DNA of 43,393 nucleotides from Candidatus Rokuibacteriota bacterium (GCA_003221695.1 QHSX01000047.1:1-43393), one strand, 5' to 3'; counted from the first letter of the stretch, positions 8,309 to 17,439 are shown. The notes: generated from the letters alone by a model not told the origin. Translations and numbers: made by a program.

Positions 8309-9499
8309 CTACTTCAAGCTAGGACACTGGTTGCCGGGATCGACGAGCCCGAAGCTCTTGAGGACCTTCGTCTTGCCGTTGGCCTGCACCTGGGCCAGGT
8401 AGACCGGCAGCGAGGCGTGGTGCTGCTTGTTCATCTGCACCTGCCCGCGCGGCCCCTTGAAGACGATCGTCGGCAGCACCTGGACAAGCTTGTCCACGTC
8501 GGTCGTCCCCGCCTTCTCCACGGCCATGGCGTAGGCGTAGACGCCGTCGTACTCCGGCTCCGAGAGCGAGTTCGGGGTCTTGAGGCCCGCGCCGAACTTC
8601 TTCCTCATCGCGTCGAGGAACTTCCTGTTCTCGGGGTTGTCGAGGCCCGTGAAGTAGTCGCCCGTGTAGTAGACGCCCTCCGCGGCATCGCCGCCCGCCT
8701 CGGCCGTCAGCTCGTCGATGGAGAGGCTTCCGACCGGCATCTTGAGCCCCGCTGCCTTGAACTGCTTCATGAAATCGATGTTCGGGCCGCCCCCGGAGGT
8801 GGAGTAGATGATGCCGTCCGGGTTCGCCGCGCGGATCTTGCTGATGATCGCCGTCCAGTCCGACTGCTGGAGCGGCTGGTACTCCTCGCCGAGGATCGTG
8901 CCGCCCACGCCCTTGATCGTGCTCTTGGCGGCCTCGATCATCCCGCGCCCGAAGGCGTAGTCGCTGCCGAGGGCGAACCACTTCTTGACCTTCTTGTCGT
9001 CGGTCATGAATTTGATGAGCGGGGGCACGATCTGCTCGGGGACCCAGGCGTTGATGAAGAGACTCTTCCCGCAGGCCCGGCCCTCGTAGAACGACGTGTA
9101 GATGAAGAGCGTCTTCGCCCGCTCGGCGATGGGCGCCCCCGCGTTCCGGGCCGCGCTCGTCTCCATCGTGATGATGGTATGGGCCTTGTGTTGTCGGATG
9201 GCCGTGTTGAACGCCTTCACGGCGCCGGCGGGCCCGCTCTCGTCGTCGAGCGGCACCAGCTGGAGCTTCCGGCCGAGGACGCCCCCCTTGGCGTTGATCT
9301 CCTCGACCGCGAGCTCGCCCGACTGGACCACGGCCGGCGCCACGACGCTGTTGACGCCGCTCAGGCCGACCGGCACGGCGATGACGATCGGTCCCTTGTC
9401 TTGCGATTGCACGGCTCCGGCCGGCAGCATCGCCACGCTCAGCACCACCAGCAGAGTCGCCAGCGATCGTGATCTGTGATCCGTCCACCTCTCTCGCAT
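8309..9499 (-). CDS. Periplasmic substrate-binding protein (LivK/Peripla_BP_6 family)
   Basis: A 396-residue type I binding protein with a signal peptide (about 1-32, ending AGAVQSQ). The mature protein starts with PIVIAVPVGLSGVNSVVAP and has the family blocks AVEEINAKGGVLGRKLQLV and DDESGPAGAVKAFN. It delivers a ligand to the neighbouring LivHM permease. The ligand cannot be deduced, since this family binds amino acids, amides, urea and aromatic acids. The divergent amidase operon upstream makes an amide or amino acid attractive. It lies between livF and livH with short spacers. Confidence 0.9.
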   Translation of the reverse strand: MRERWTDHRSRSLATLLVVLSVAMLPAGAVQSQDKGPIVIAVPVGLSGVNSVVAPAVVQSGELAVEEINAKGGVLGRKLQLVPLDDESGPAGAVKAFNTAIRQHKAHTIITMETSAARNAGAPIAERAKTLFIYTSFYEGRACGKSLFINAWVPEQIVPPLIKFMTDDKKVKKWFALGSDYAFGRGMIEAAKSTIKGVGGTILGEEYQPLQQSDWTAIISKIRAANPDGIIYSTSGGGPNIDFMKQFKAAGLKMPVGSLSIDELTAEAGGDAAEGVYYTGDYFTGLDNPENRKFLDAMRKKFGAGLKTPNSLSEPEYDGVYAYAMAVEKAGTTDVDKLVQVLPTIVFKGPRGQVQMNKQHHASLPVYLAQVQANGKTKVLKSFGLVDPGNQCPSLK

Positions 9500-9523
9500 G
9501 TCTCGCTCTCCTTTTCTTGGTTG

Positions 9524-10246
9524 CTAGAGAACCAGGTGTCGCTCGATCCGCTCCCGCGCCCCGACATCGGCCGTGCGTCCGGTTTCCACGACCGTTCCCA
9601 CCTTCAGGACCGCATACCGCTGGGCGAGCGCAAAGGCAAAGTCGACGTTCTGCTCCACGAGCACGATCGCCAGCCCCCGGGCTCGCCGCTCTTCCGTCAG
9701 CACCTCCCGGAGCTTCGTGATCACCGCCGGCTGGAGGCCCTCGCTGATCTCGTCAATGAGGACCAGGCTTGGCCTCGTCAGCAACGCCCGGCCGATCAGG
9801 AGCATCTTCTGCTCGCCACCCGACAGCGTCCCCGCCCGTTGCCCGCGCCGCGACTTCAAGATCGGGAACCAGCGGGCCACGGCCTCGAGCCGGGCGGTGA
9901 ACTCGGACAAGTCTCGGAGCGCGAGCCGGAGGTTCTCCTCCACGGAGAGATCCTGGAAGATCGACTTCTCCTGTGGGACGTAGCTCACGCCGAGCCGCGT
10001 GATCCGGTACGGCGCCCACCGACTCACGTCCGCGCCGAGGACCTCCACGCGGCCGCTCCGAGCGGCCAGCAGTCCCATCATGGTCTTGAGGAGCGTGGTC
10101 TTGCCCATCCCGTTCTTGCCGAGGATGGCGAAGATCTCCGCCGGACGCACCTCCAGCGTCACGCCCCGGAGCACGGCGGAGTCGGCGTAGCCCCCTTCCA
10201 GCCCCTCGACCGCGAGGGCGGGGCGCTCAGACCTCACCGCGCTCAC
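9524..10246 (-). CDS. ABC transporter ATPase (LivF family)
   Basis: A 240-residue ATPase. Walker A is GKNGMGKTT, the signature LSGGEQK, Walker B LVLIDEISEGLQP and the switch histidine position reads VEQN, as is normal in LivF. The GTG start at 10246 overlaps the TGA of the fusion gene upstream (GTGA), which sets the start and couples translation. It pairs with the LivG half of the fusion protein to form the heterodimeric motor of this transporter. Confidence 0.92.
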   Translation of the reverse strand: MSAVRSERPALAVEGLEGGYADSAVLRGVTLEVRPAEIFAILGKNGMGKTTLLKTMMGLLAARSGRVEVLGADVSRWAPYRITRLGVSYVPQEKSIFQDLSVEENLRLALRDLSEFTARLEAVARWFPILKSRRGQRAGTLSGGEQKMLLIGRALLTRPSLVLIDEISEGLQPAVITKLREVLTEERRARGLAIVLVEQNVDFAFALAQRYAVLKVGTVVETGRTADVGARERIERHLVL

Positions 10247-12054
10247 GTCCTCGTCCCCCCGCCGACGTAGATCGTGCGGATCACCTCCGACTCCGCCACC
10301 TCGGCGAGCGGCCCGTCGACGAGAACCTTCCCCATATGGAGCACGACGAGCCGCGTGCTGATCTCCCGGACGAAGTCGAGGTCGTGCTCGATCAGGAGGA
10401 TGCAGAGCCGGTGACTCTGCGCCAGCTCCATCAGCACACTGCCGATCGCCGCGCGCTCCTCGCGCGTGAGCCCGGCCGTCGGCTCGTCGAGGAGCAGGAC
10501 CGTCGGCTCCAGCGCGAGCACCATCGCCAGCTCGAGAGCCTGCTTCGCGCCGTGGGACAGGTGGGCCGCCGGCTCGTCGAGGCGGGAGAGGAGCCCCGAG
10601 ACGTGCACGGCGTGGAGGGCAGGCTCCGGGAGCTCGACCGTGTGCGACCGCCGCCACAGCGAGGTGGACGCACGGTACGAGCGCGCGACACGAAGACAGT
10701 CCAAAACGGACAAGGCGTCGAACACGTTCGGCGTCTGGAACTTCCGGCTGACGCCGAGCGCCACGCACTCTTGGGGCGGAAGCCCCGCGATATGCCGGCC
10801 GTTCACGAGGATGTCGCCGCTCGACTGCTCGCGACCGTCGGCGATGCAGCGCAGGAGGGTCGTCTTCCCGGCGCCGTTCGGTCCCACGATGCCCACGACC
10901 TCCCCACGACGGGCCTGAAGACTGACGCCGTCGAGGACCCGAAGGCTGCCGTAGCGCTTGCTCACCTGGCGCAGCTCGAGGACCAGCGTCCCCTGCTCCT
11001 CACGGGTCGCCGCGTCTCCCCGCCGCATTCCGCGCATGGACGCGGCGGCTCGAACCTGTGGCGTCGCCGCGCGCGCTCCCTCGGCGCCGACGACCACCTT
11101 TCGCCAGTTCACGATCGCCCCAGCGGCGCGCGTCGCGCGCGAGAGCGAGCCGCCGATCGCCGGCACGAGCCCCTGGGGGAGATAGACGACGACCAGCACG
11201 AACGCAAACCCGACGAAGAGGAGCCAGACGAAGGGCAAGTTGCCGCCGAGGACGGCGGACACATAGTTGACGCCCACCGTGCCGAGAATCGGCCCCAGCA
11301 GTGTCCCGCGCCCGCCGAGCGCCGTCCAGACGACCAGCTCCGTGCCGAACACGAAGTCCCCATACGAGTGGGCGGCGACGCTGCCGAAGAGCACGTAGCA
11401 CGCGCCGGCCAGCGCCGCGACGGCGCTCGAGGCGGCCATCAGGCGAATCTTCAGGCGCGAGGTCCTGAGGCCGAGGTATCGGCAACGCTCCTCGTTCTCG
11501 CGAATCGCGACGAGAATGCGCCCGGTGTCGCTCGAGACGAGCACGTAGGAGACCATGGCGACGAGGAGCAAGAGCCCGCCCGCGATCCAGTACCACTGCA
11601 TGATCGAGAGGGCTGGCACGGGAATCGGGAGACCACTGCTCGAGCCGGTGTAGGCCCCACCGCTCAGGATGACCTGCGTGAAGACAACCGGCAGGGCCAG
11701 CGTGACGATCGCGACGTAGATCGGCGACGCGCGGTCGAAGAAGGACAGCCAGCCAACGGCGGCCCCGATGAGGGCCGCCGCCACCATGGCGCCGACCATG
11801 GCGGCGGCCGTGCCCATCACCCCTTCGACGTAGTAGGCGAGGGCGATGGCGACCGTGTAGACGCCGATGCCGAAGAAGGCCGATTGCCCGAACGTCAGGA
11901 TGCCCGTGTAGCCCCAGAGGAGGTCCACCGTGACCGCGGCGACGGCGAAGAAGAACGCCTGCGAGAGGATCTGCTGTGCGTACTCCCCGAGCACGAGCGG
12001 GCTCGCCGCGAGCAGCGCGGCAAGCAGGACGAAGTAGCGGGCGGACGATACCAT
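10243..12054 (-). CDS. Fused LivM permease-LivG ATPase
   Basis: A 603-residue single chain. Residues 1 to about 315 form a LivM-type permease with many membrane segments (for example GYTGILTFGQSAFFGIGVYT and WTALGGRGTLLGPILG). After a linker of about 50 residues an ATPase follows: Walker A VGPNGAGKTT near residue 400, signature LSHGAKQALELA, Walker B TVLLLDEPTAGLT and switch LIEHDLDFV. The signature has A in place of Q (LSHGA), within the usual LivG range. The ATG at 12054 is preferred because it begins the first membrane helix; the ribosome site is weak. Such LivM-LivG fusions are known in the family. First gene of the minus-strand liv operon. Confidence 0.9.
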   Translation of the reverse strand: MVSSARYFVLLAALLAASPLVLGEYAQQILSQAFFFAVAAVTVDLLWGYTGILTFGQSAFFGIGVYTVAIALAYYVEGVMGTAAAMVGAMVAAALIGAAVGWLSFFDRASPIYVAIVTLALPVVFTQVILSGGAYTGSSSGLPIPVPALSIMQWYWIAGGLLLLVAMVSYVLVSSDTGRILVAIRENEERCRYLGLRTSRLKIRLMAASSAVAALAGACYVLFGSVAAHSYGDFVFGTELVVWTALGGRGTLLGPILGTVGVNYVSAVLGGNLPFVWLLFVGFAFVLVVVYLPQGLVPAIGGSLSRATRAAGAIVNWRKVVVGAEGARAATPQVRAAASMRGMRRGDAATREEQGTLVLELRQVSKRYGSLRVLDGVSLQARRGEVVGIVGPNGAGKTTLLRCIADGREQSSGDILVNGRHIAGLPPQECVALGVSRKFQTPNVFDALSVLDCLRVARSYRASTSLWRRSHTVELPEPALHAVHVSGLLSRLDEPAAHLSHGAKQALELAMVLALEPTVLLLDEPTAGLTREERAAIGSVLMELAQSHRLCILLIEHDLDFVREISTRLVVLHMGKVLVDGPLAEVAESEVIRTIYVGGGTRT

Positions 12055-12163
12055 CGGTCCCGCGGAGTATAGCGCGGCAGCCCTTGCCTCGGGGGGGGCT
12101 GCGCTTGCGCTGGGGGGGCGCCGTGCGCGATGCTCTCGGTACTCGAGCGAGCGTGGAGGGCGC

Positions 12164-12370
12164 ATGAGCGAACCGAGGACGCGTGACGGGGACAGAGAAG
12201 GTCTCGCTGCGGTCGCACACCTGGCCGGCTACCCGCTGTCCGCGGCCGACCTCGCGCAGGTGGCGTCGATCCTCGAGGGCATCATGGAAGACGTTCGGAA
12301 GCTCCGCGCCCTGGATCTCCCGGACGACCTCGAGCCGATCCTCACCTTCCGCGTCGAGCCCTGGGCGTAG
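12164..12370 (+). CDS. AtzG-like (DUF4089/GatC-like) small amidase subunit
   Basis: A 68-residue helical protein with the pattern YPLSAADLAQVASIL...LRALDLPDDLEPILTF, typical of AtzG/GatC-like partners that wrap around an amidase. The amidase follows 9 bases downstream, as expected. GGAGGG precedes the ATG by a few bases. In Pseudomonas ADP the AtzG-AtzE complex hydrolyses 1-carboxybiuret; by analogy this protein probably stabilises the adjacent amidase. It is divergent from the liv operon with a 109-base shared upstream region that includes a G-run near 12092-12116. Confidence 0.75.
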   Translation: MSEPRTRDGDREGLAAVAHLAGYPLSAADLAQVASILEGIMEDVRKLRALDLPDDLEPILTFRVEPWA

Positions 12371-12379
12371 CCGATCGCG

Positions 12380-13801
12380 ATGGCTGCAGCATCGGAGTGG
12401 CCCTGGCAGTCTCTTGCCGAAGCGGCGGCGGCCGTGAAGGCCCGCGCCGTATCGCCCGTGGAACTCACCCGCGCCTGCCTCGAGCGGATCGAACGGGTCG
12501 ACCACGTGGTGCACGCGTTCGTCTCCGTCGACGCCGAACACGCCGTGCAGGACGCGCAGAGCGCGGAGCGCGAGATCAAGGCCGGCCATTACCGCGGGCC
12601 GCTCCACGGCATCCCGATCGGCCTCAAGGACAACTACGACACGACAGGCGTCGCCACGCGTAACGGGTCGCGCGTGTTCGCAGACCGGATGTCGACGCAG
12701 GACGCCACCACCTGGGTGCGCCTGCAGGAGGCCGGCGCGATCCTGCTCGGTAAGACCACGATGAGCGAGGCCGCCTGGGGCGTCGATTTTCCTCCCGTCC
12801 GGAACCCGTGGGACGTGCGGCGAAACCCGGGTCTATCGTCTGGCGGGTCCGGCGCCGCTGTGGCCGCGGGTCTCTGTTTCATGGCCATGGGGTCCGATAC
12901 CGGCGGATCCATCCGGATCCCGGCCGGGTTATCGGGAGTCGTCGGGTTGAAGGCCACATACGGGCGCGTCTCCCGCGCCGGCGTCATGCCCCACACCTGG
13001 TCACTGGATCATGCCGGGCCGCTGAGCCGGCGCGTCGAGGACGCCGCGCTCGTGCTCAGCGTGATCGCCGGGCACGACCCGCGCGACCCTGCGTCCGCCG
13101 ACGTGCCCGTGGGTGACTATCTGAGCGGGCTCAAGAAGGGTGTCCGCGGAATGCGGATCGGCGTCCCCCGCGAGCACTTCTGGGACCGGATCGAGAGTGG
13201 CGTCGAGGCGGTCGTGCGCCAGGCGCTGCGCGACCTCGAAGGCGCCGGCGCTCAAGTCAAGGAAGTCTCGATCCCCCACATGGCCGCGGCCCTCGGCGCC
13301 ATCCTCGTCACCGAGATGGCTTCTGTCACCGCCTGGCACGACAAGTACCTGAAGCAGCCCGAGCGACGCGCGAAGTACACCCCCGAAGTCCGCGCCCTCA
13401 TGGACGCCGGGAAATTTATCTTCGCGACCGACTTCCTCAAGGCCCAGCGCCTCAGGCGCGCGTTGACGGACGAGGTGCGGGCGGCGTTCGACAGCGTCGA
13501 TGCCCTGGCGACCCCGACGCTGCCGTTGTGTGCTTGGGACGTTTCAGAGAGCCACGTCCAGATCGACGGGCAGCCCGAGCACGTGCTCCACGCCTGTTGG
13601 CGGTTCACCTACCCCTGGAATCTCACCGGGCTCCCGGCGCTCAGCGTGCCCTGCGGCTTCGCCGCCGACCTCCCGGTCGGCTTGCAGCTCGTGGGCCGGC
13701 CGTTCGACGAGGCCACGGTGTTGCGGGTCGGCCACGCCTATCAAGAGGCCACCCGCTGGCACGAGCGGCGCCCGCCGGATCCCGTCGGGCGCGCGGGCTG
13801 A
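12380..13801 (+). CDS. Amidase-signature family hydrolase
   Basis: A 473-residue cytoplasmic amidase with the complete Ser-cisSer-Lys triad: Lys83 in PIGLKDNYDT, the cis-serine in GLSSGGSG (151-158) and nucleophile Ser177 in GSDTGGSIRIPA. It sits between an AtzG-like subunit and an isochorismatase-fold hydrolase, so it probably works in a short amide or ureide degradation route. Candidates are AtzE-type carboxybiuret hydrolase, aspartyl/glutamyl-tRNA amidotransferase-like enzymes or general aliphatic amidase. A gatB gene is absent, which argues against tRNA amidation. The substrate remains open. Confidence 0.9.
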   Translation: MAAASEWPWQSLAEAAAAVKARAVSPVELTRACLERIERVDHVVHAFVSVDAEHAVQDAQSAEREIKAGHYRGPLHGIPIGLKDNYDTTGVATRNGSRVFADRMSTQDATTWVRLQEAGAILLGKTTMSEAAWGVDFPPVRNPWDVRRNPGLSSGGSGAAVAAGLCFMAMGSDTGGSIRIPAGLSGVVGLKATYGRVSRAGVMPHTWSLDHAGPLSRRVEDAALVLSVIAGHDPRDPASADVPVGDYLSGLKKGVRGMRIGVPREHFWDRIESGVEAVVRQALRDLEGAGAQVKEVSIPHMAAALGAILVTEMASVTAWHDKYLKQPERRAKYTPEVRALMDAGKFIFATDFLKAQRLRRALTDEVRAAFDSVDALATPTLPLCAWDVSESHVQIDGQPEHVLHACWRFTYPWNLTGLPALSVPCGFAADLPVGLQLVGRPFDEATVLRVGHAYQEATRWHERRPPDPVGRAG

Positions 13802-13819
13802 CCCCGAGGAGAAGCGCTG

Positions 13820-14536
13820 ATGTCCGATTGGAAGCTCGACCGTCAGAACGCCTACGTCCCGGACGTCATCCCCGACAGCGACCTCGCCATGTACCGCAAG
13901 GCGAACTTCGGCCACCCGATCGGTTGGGGACGCAAGGTGAGTATCGTCGTCGTCGACATGACGCGCGCCTTCGTGGAGGACGGCTTCGCCCTCGGCAGCG
14001 CCAAGATGGGGCAAGCGGCACTACGCGGGATCGCGCGGCTGCTCGAGGTGGCCCGACCGATCGGGATCTCCGTGTGCTTCACGAAGATGGTCCCCTTCCG
14101 GAACCGCACCGAGGCCGGGCGCTGGTACGACTCCTGCCCCGGCATCTTCGGTCGACCCGACGACCCCGCCGCCCACGAGTCCGCCGCGATCCCGCCCGAG
14201 ATCGCGCCGCGGCCCGACGAGCCCGTGATCGTGAAGGGCAAGCCGAGCGCGTTCTTCGGGACGCAGCTTCGCAGCATGCTGACCTTCCACAACGTCGACA
14301 CCCTGATCGTCACCGGGATGGTGACCTCCGGCTGTGTGCGGGCGACCGTGGACGACGCCTTCTCGTACGACTACCGGGTGATCATCCCCGAGGAGTGCGT
14401 CGCCGACCGGGCGGAGGTGCCGCACCGGGTGAACCTGTTCGACATGGAGATGATCAGCGCTGATGTCGTGCCATTGGACGCGGTCCTCGCGCACCTCCGC
14501 GGGCTCGATCGCGCGGTGTACGCGGGAGCCGTCTAG
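13820..14536 (+). CDS. Isochorismatase-family cysteine hydrolase
   Basis: A 238-residue Rossmann-type hydrolase with the Asp-Lys-Cys triad of N-carbamoylsarcosine amidase and biuret hydrolase: Asp46 in VVVDMTRAF, a lysine in VIVKGKPSAFFGT (139) and Cys172 in MVTSGCVRATV. The MVTSGCVRAT block and the N-terminal extension of about 35 residues fit N-carbamoyl-amide hydrolases better than true isochorismatases. AGGAGAAG precedes the ATG. It follows the amidase by 18 bases, so both probably act on one pathway; hydrolysis of a carbamoylated amide is the best guess. Confidence 0.85.
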   Translation: MSDWKLDRQNAYVPDVIPDSDLAMYRKANFGHPIGWGRKVSIVVVDMTRAFVEDGFALGSAKMGQAALRGIARLLEVARPIGISVCFTKMVPFRNRTEAGRWYDSCPGIFGRPDDPAAHESAAIPPEIAPRPDEPVIVKGKPSAFFGTQLRSMLTFHNVDTLIVTGMVTSGCVRATVDDAFSYDYRVIIPEECVADRAEVPHRVNLFDMEMISADVVPLDAVLAHLRGLDRAVYAGAV

Positions 14537-14566
14537 CGTCCGACTCGCGAGCCTCGACCTGCGACC

Positions 14567-15199
14567 TCACGCCGCCAGGACGGAGGCGGCCGCGAAGTCC
14601 ACCCGCGCGAGCGGCTCCAGGTCGGCCACGAAGCACGGCACCTCGCCGAGGTGGGGGTAGCTCACGAAGTACTGCTGCATTCCGCTGCTGACGGGATCCA
14701 CGCCCACCCGCTCCAGCGCCGACGCGGTCAGGAGCAGGTAGGCGCTCCCGTTGACCGGGTTCTTGAGCAGGCGATGGACGAGGATAACATCCGGCCCGGC
14801 GACGCGCGCCCGCCCCCCGACCGTCTGCCGGACGAAGCGCCCGTGGTGGACGACCAGCTTGAGATTCAGGTTCGGGATGTCGCTGCAGGCGCGGCACGCG
14901 CAGCTTTCGTCACTCGCCAGTTTCCGCTGCTCCTCCTTGAACACGGCGAACGCGTCCGCCAACAGGGCCGGCAGGGCGCTTCCATCAGGCAGAACCCCGT
15001 CGGGGCCGATGGCGAACACGGCGTCCCCCTCGAGCTCCTGAATCTCCAGCGGCGGCGCAAGCCGATGCATCACCGCTTCCAGGAGGACGCCGGTGACCTG
15101 CGCGCCGTGCTCCAGCTCGGTGCCGGCGATGAACGCGGTGAACCCGGAGATGTCGGCCAGGATGAGAAAGCCCGCCTCGGACTTGATGTCGTCGCTCAT
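14567..15199 (-). CDS. DUF2652 (adenylate-cyclase-like) protein
   Basis: A 210-residue cytoplasmic protein that starts EAGFLILADISGFTAFI, the strand-loop of class III nucleotide cyclase-like DUF2652 proteins, and has ELEGDAVFAIGP in the second metal region. In cyclases DISGFT holds the metal aspartate, so this fold is clear, but the family is not known to make cAMP. A CACRAC motif (residues about 99-104) could bind metal. GGGCGGAGG lies before the ATG. It converges with the isochorismatase gene and may be a stand-alone regulator. Confidence 0.75.
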   Translation of the reverse strand: MSDDIKSEAGFLILADISGFTAFIAGTELEHGAQVTGVLLEAVMHRLAPPLEIQELEGDAVFAIGPDGVLPDGSALPALLADAFAVFKEEQRKLASDESCACRACSDIPNLNLKLVVHHGRFVRQTVGGRARVAGPDVILVHRLLKNPVNGSAYLLLTASALERVGVDPVSSGMQQYFVSYPHLGEVPCFVADLEPLARVDFAAASVLAA

Positions 15200-15625
15200 G
15201 CTCTGCCTCCGCCCTTAAGACACCGGATGGGCGCCCGCGTGAAAAGGCGGATCTGGACAGCCTGGTCAGACACGAGGAAGCGGTGGGCCGGGCCCGCAAG
15301 ATTCACGGCCCGGCGCCACGGTCGGCGTGGGTCGAGCAGTCCCTGTGGGGGGCTTGACAAGTGACCGGCCCGCGCCCAGATTCTACGCTACCCAGCGACC
15401 GGGTTGGTACCGAAGACGGCTCTCTCGGCCCCCGGAAGCTTCGCCTTGAACGTCGCCCCGTCCGAGGCCGGTGAAGGAGGTGAGATTGCCCGCTCCCCGG
15501 TAGACTTTCGGGCCTCCGTTCGCGGCGGTCGATCCGACCCCGAATCGCTCCGCGCACATCAGCGCCACCCTGCGGAAACGGGACCCGAGTTGGAAGTGAA
15601 TGTCCTGGTCTGACGGGAGGCTGTC
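15200..15625 (+). promoter_or_regulatory. Long intergenic region upstream of the PQQ dehydrogenase
   Basis: A 426-base stretch without a convincing gene. A TTGACA box occurs at 15354-15359; the best -10 candidate, GATTCT at 15379-15384, matches TATAAT only in part, so the promoter call is weak. An AAGGAGGTGA at 15475-15484 is ribosome-site-like but no good frame follows. The dehydrogenase ATG itself has GGGAGG just upstream. No repeat, tRNA or riboswitch fold was recognised by eye. Confidence 0.3.
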
Positions 15626-17320
15626 ATGGCACGTGTCGTGCGGAACGCGATCGTCATCGGCATCGGTCTGGCGCTGTGCTTCGCCGCGTCCCCGAGACTG
15701 GCGCAGGCGCAGGTCGTCACGGATGTCTTGCTCGCCTCGGAGGCCGCCGAATCCTGGTTGCACGCCAACGGCAACTGGGCCGGGCACCGATTCAGCACCC
15801 TGACCCAGCTGAACACGGGCAACGTGAAGAACCTCAAGCTCGCGTGGATCTTCTCGACCGGCGGGAAGACCGACGCCCAGAACACCCCGCTTTACCACGA
15901 CGGGCTCGTGTACTTCGCGCAGGACAACACCGTCTTCGCCATCGACGCCCGGACCGGCCGGCGCGTGTGGAGATACGAGCACAAGCTACCTGAGGACTGG
16001 GGCGGCTATAACGTGCCGTTCTTTACGGGCAAGCACCGTGGGCTCGCCATCTACGGTGAAAACATCTATTTCCTCTCGAACGACGTCAAGCTGCACGCCA
16101 TCAACTACAAGACCGGCGTCGCCAAGTTCGTGAAGGGATGGACAGAGTTCCAGTATCCGAAGGAGTTTACTAAGGCTAAAGACGCCAACGGCTACTTCCT
16201 CACGGTCGGGCCGCTCGCGATCCCTGGCACCATCATCGTCCCGATGAACGCCACAGATACTGGCGGCCTACCGGGGTACGTCATCGGGGTCAACCCGGAG
16301 AACGGCGACATCAAGTGGAAGGCCAACATGATCCCCGGCCCGGGCGAGCCCGGCTATAACAGCTGGCCGGCGGGCAGCCACGAGTTCGGGGGAGCCGGCC
16401 CCTGGATCGTCGGCGCCTGGGACCCCGAGCTGAAGATGTACTACACCGGGACCGCCAACGCGTACGAGTGGAACCCCAGGAACCGCGGCGGCGGCAAGTC
16501 GGACAACATCGGCGCGGCCAGCATCGTGGCCGTCGACACCGACAGCGGCAAGGTGAACTGGCGGTACCTCGCAGTCCCCGGCGATCCCTGGGACTACGAC
16601 GTGCCGCAGACCCCGATGGTCATGACCCTCAACGGCAAGAAGACGATCGTCCAGCCGAACAAGACCGGGTACATCCACTATCTGGACGCCAAGACCGGAA
16701 AGTTCCAGAAGGCGGTGCTGTTCGTCGACAAGATCAACTGGATCAAGGGGTACGACGACAATGGTCGGCCGATCGGTCAGATCGCCCTGCCCGTCGAGGG
16801 CGGTCCGAAGGTCGAGGTGTGGCCGAGCCTCACGGGTGGCGTCAACATGTTCCCGTCCGCCTACAACCCGACGACCGGCTTCGTCTACCTTCCCGCGGTC
16901 AACCGCGGAATGAAGTACTTCTATGAGGAAATCAAGCAGATCAGCAACGTCCGGCACTTCGGCGCGAACTGGGACTTCATCTGGGGGTACGAGGTCAACC
17001 TCGCCAAGGACGTGACCACCGGACGGGAGGTCTGGCGTGACCAGAAGTCCAAGGACGGCTACGCCGGCGGGATGCTGACAACGGCCGGAAACTTGACCTT
17101 CTACACCAGCCAGAACGGTGCCTTCCAGGCTGTGAACGCGACGACCGGTGAAATCCTCTACACGTTCAATCTCGGCACGACGGCCTTTGCCGGCCCGATC
17201 ACCTTCTCGGTCGACGGCAAGCAGTGCGTCGTGCAGCCTGCCGGTGGGACGCCGGCGAAGTTCGGCTACCAGGAGCACAACATGGAGCATGGCGGTCTCG
17301 TGGCAGCCTTCTGTCTGTAG
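15626..17320 (+). CDS. Periplasmic PQQ-dependent dehydrogenase (quinoprotein), possibly lanthanide type
   Basis: A 564-residue quinoprotein with a signal peptide (1-28, ending RLAQAQ) and repeated W-motif blades (for example TGRRVWRYEHK, NGDIKWKAN, TGREVWRD). It oxidises an alcohol or aldehyde with PQQ and passes electrons to a c-type cytochrome, which is encoded next. The metal site shows Asn278 in GTANAYEW and D323-Y-D325 in PWDYDVPQ. The second Asp is the residue that marks XoxF/PedH-like lanthanide enzymes, but it also occurs in membrane glucose dehydrogenases. The vicinal cysteine pair of methanol dehydrogenase is absent. At the first metal ligand the likely match is Asp211, not Glu. GGGAGG precedes the ATG. 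Confidence 0.86.
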   Translation: MARVVRNAIVIGIGLALCFAASPRLAQAQVVTDVLLASEAAESWLHANGNWAGHRFSTLTQLNTGNVKNLKLAWIFSTGGKTDAQNTPLYHDGLVYFAQDNTVFAIDARTGRRVWRYEHKLPEDWGGYNVPFFTGKHRGLAIYGENIYFLSNDVKLHAINYKTGVAKFVKGWTEFQYPKEFTKAKDANGYFLTVGPLAIPGTIIVPMNATDTGGLPGYVIGVNPENGDIKWKANMIPGPGEPGYNSWPAGSHEFGGAGPWIVGAWDPELKMYYTGTANAYEWNPRNRGGGKSDNIGAASIVAVDTDSGKVNWRYLAVPGDPWDYDVPQTPMVMTLNGKKTIVQPNKTGYIHYLDAKTGKFQKAVLFVDKINWIKGYDDNGRPIGQIALPVEGGPKVEVWPSLTGGVNMFPSAYNPTTGFVYLPAVNRGMKYFYEEIKQISNVRHFGANWDFIWGYEVNLAKDVTTGREVWRDQKSKDGYAGGMLTTAGNLTFYTSQNGAFQAVNATTGEILYTFNLGTTAFAGPITFSVDGKQCVVQPAGGTPAKFGYQEHNMEHGGLVAAFCL

Positions 17321-17340
17321 GCGCGGCAAGAGCGACACAA

Positions 17341-17380
17341 GGGCAGGCGCGCATGGTGCGCGCCTGCCCTCGATCGTTTT
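17341..17380 (+). terminator. Strong hairpin between the dehydrogenase and cytochrome genes
   Basis: A perfect 12-bp stem (GGGCAGGCGCGC, 17341-17352; complement 17358-17369) with loop ATGGT is followed by a short T-run at 17377-17380. The tail is short, so it may be a partial terminator or an mRNA-stabilising hairpin that lowers expression of the cytochrome relative to the dehydrogenase. Confidence 0.6.
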
Positions 17381-17439
17381 CGACGTGACGAGACCTCGCG
17401 CCGTCCGTGATGTGTCGGAAGCGAGGAAGGGACGTGACG

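Noticed and set aside
10336-12072. Long plus-strand open frame opposite the livM-livG fusion
   Set aside because: Composition is that of a shadow (Arg, Asp, Glu, His repeats) and it lacks any domain.
12092-12116. Two G-runs in the liv/amidase intergenic region as a phase-variation tract
   Set aside because: The runs are interrupted and lie in no reading frame or clear promoter spacer; simple GC-rich background is sufficient.
15404-15613. Open frame in the gap before the PQQ dehydrogenase
   Set aside because: No ribosome site at its GTG start and no protein-like pattern.
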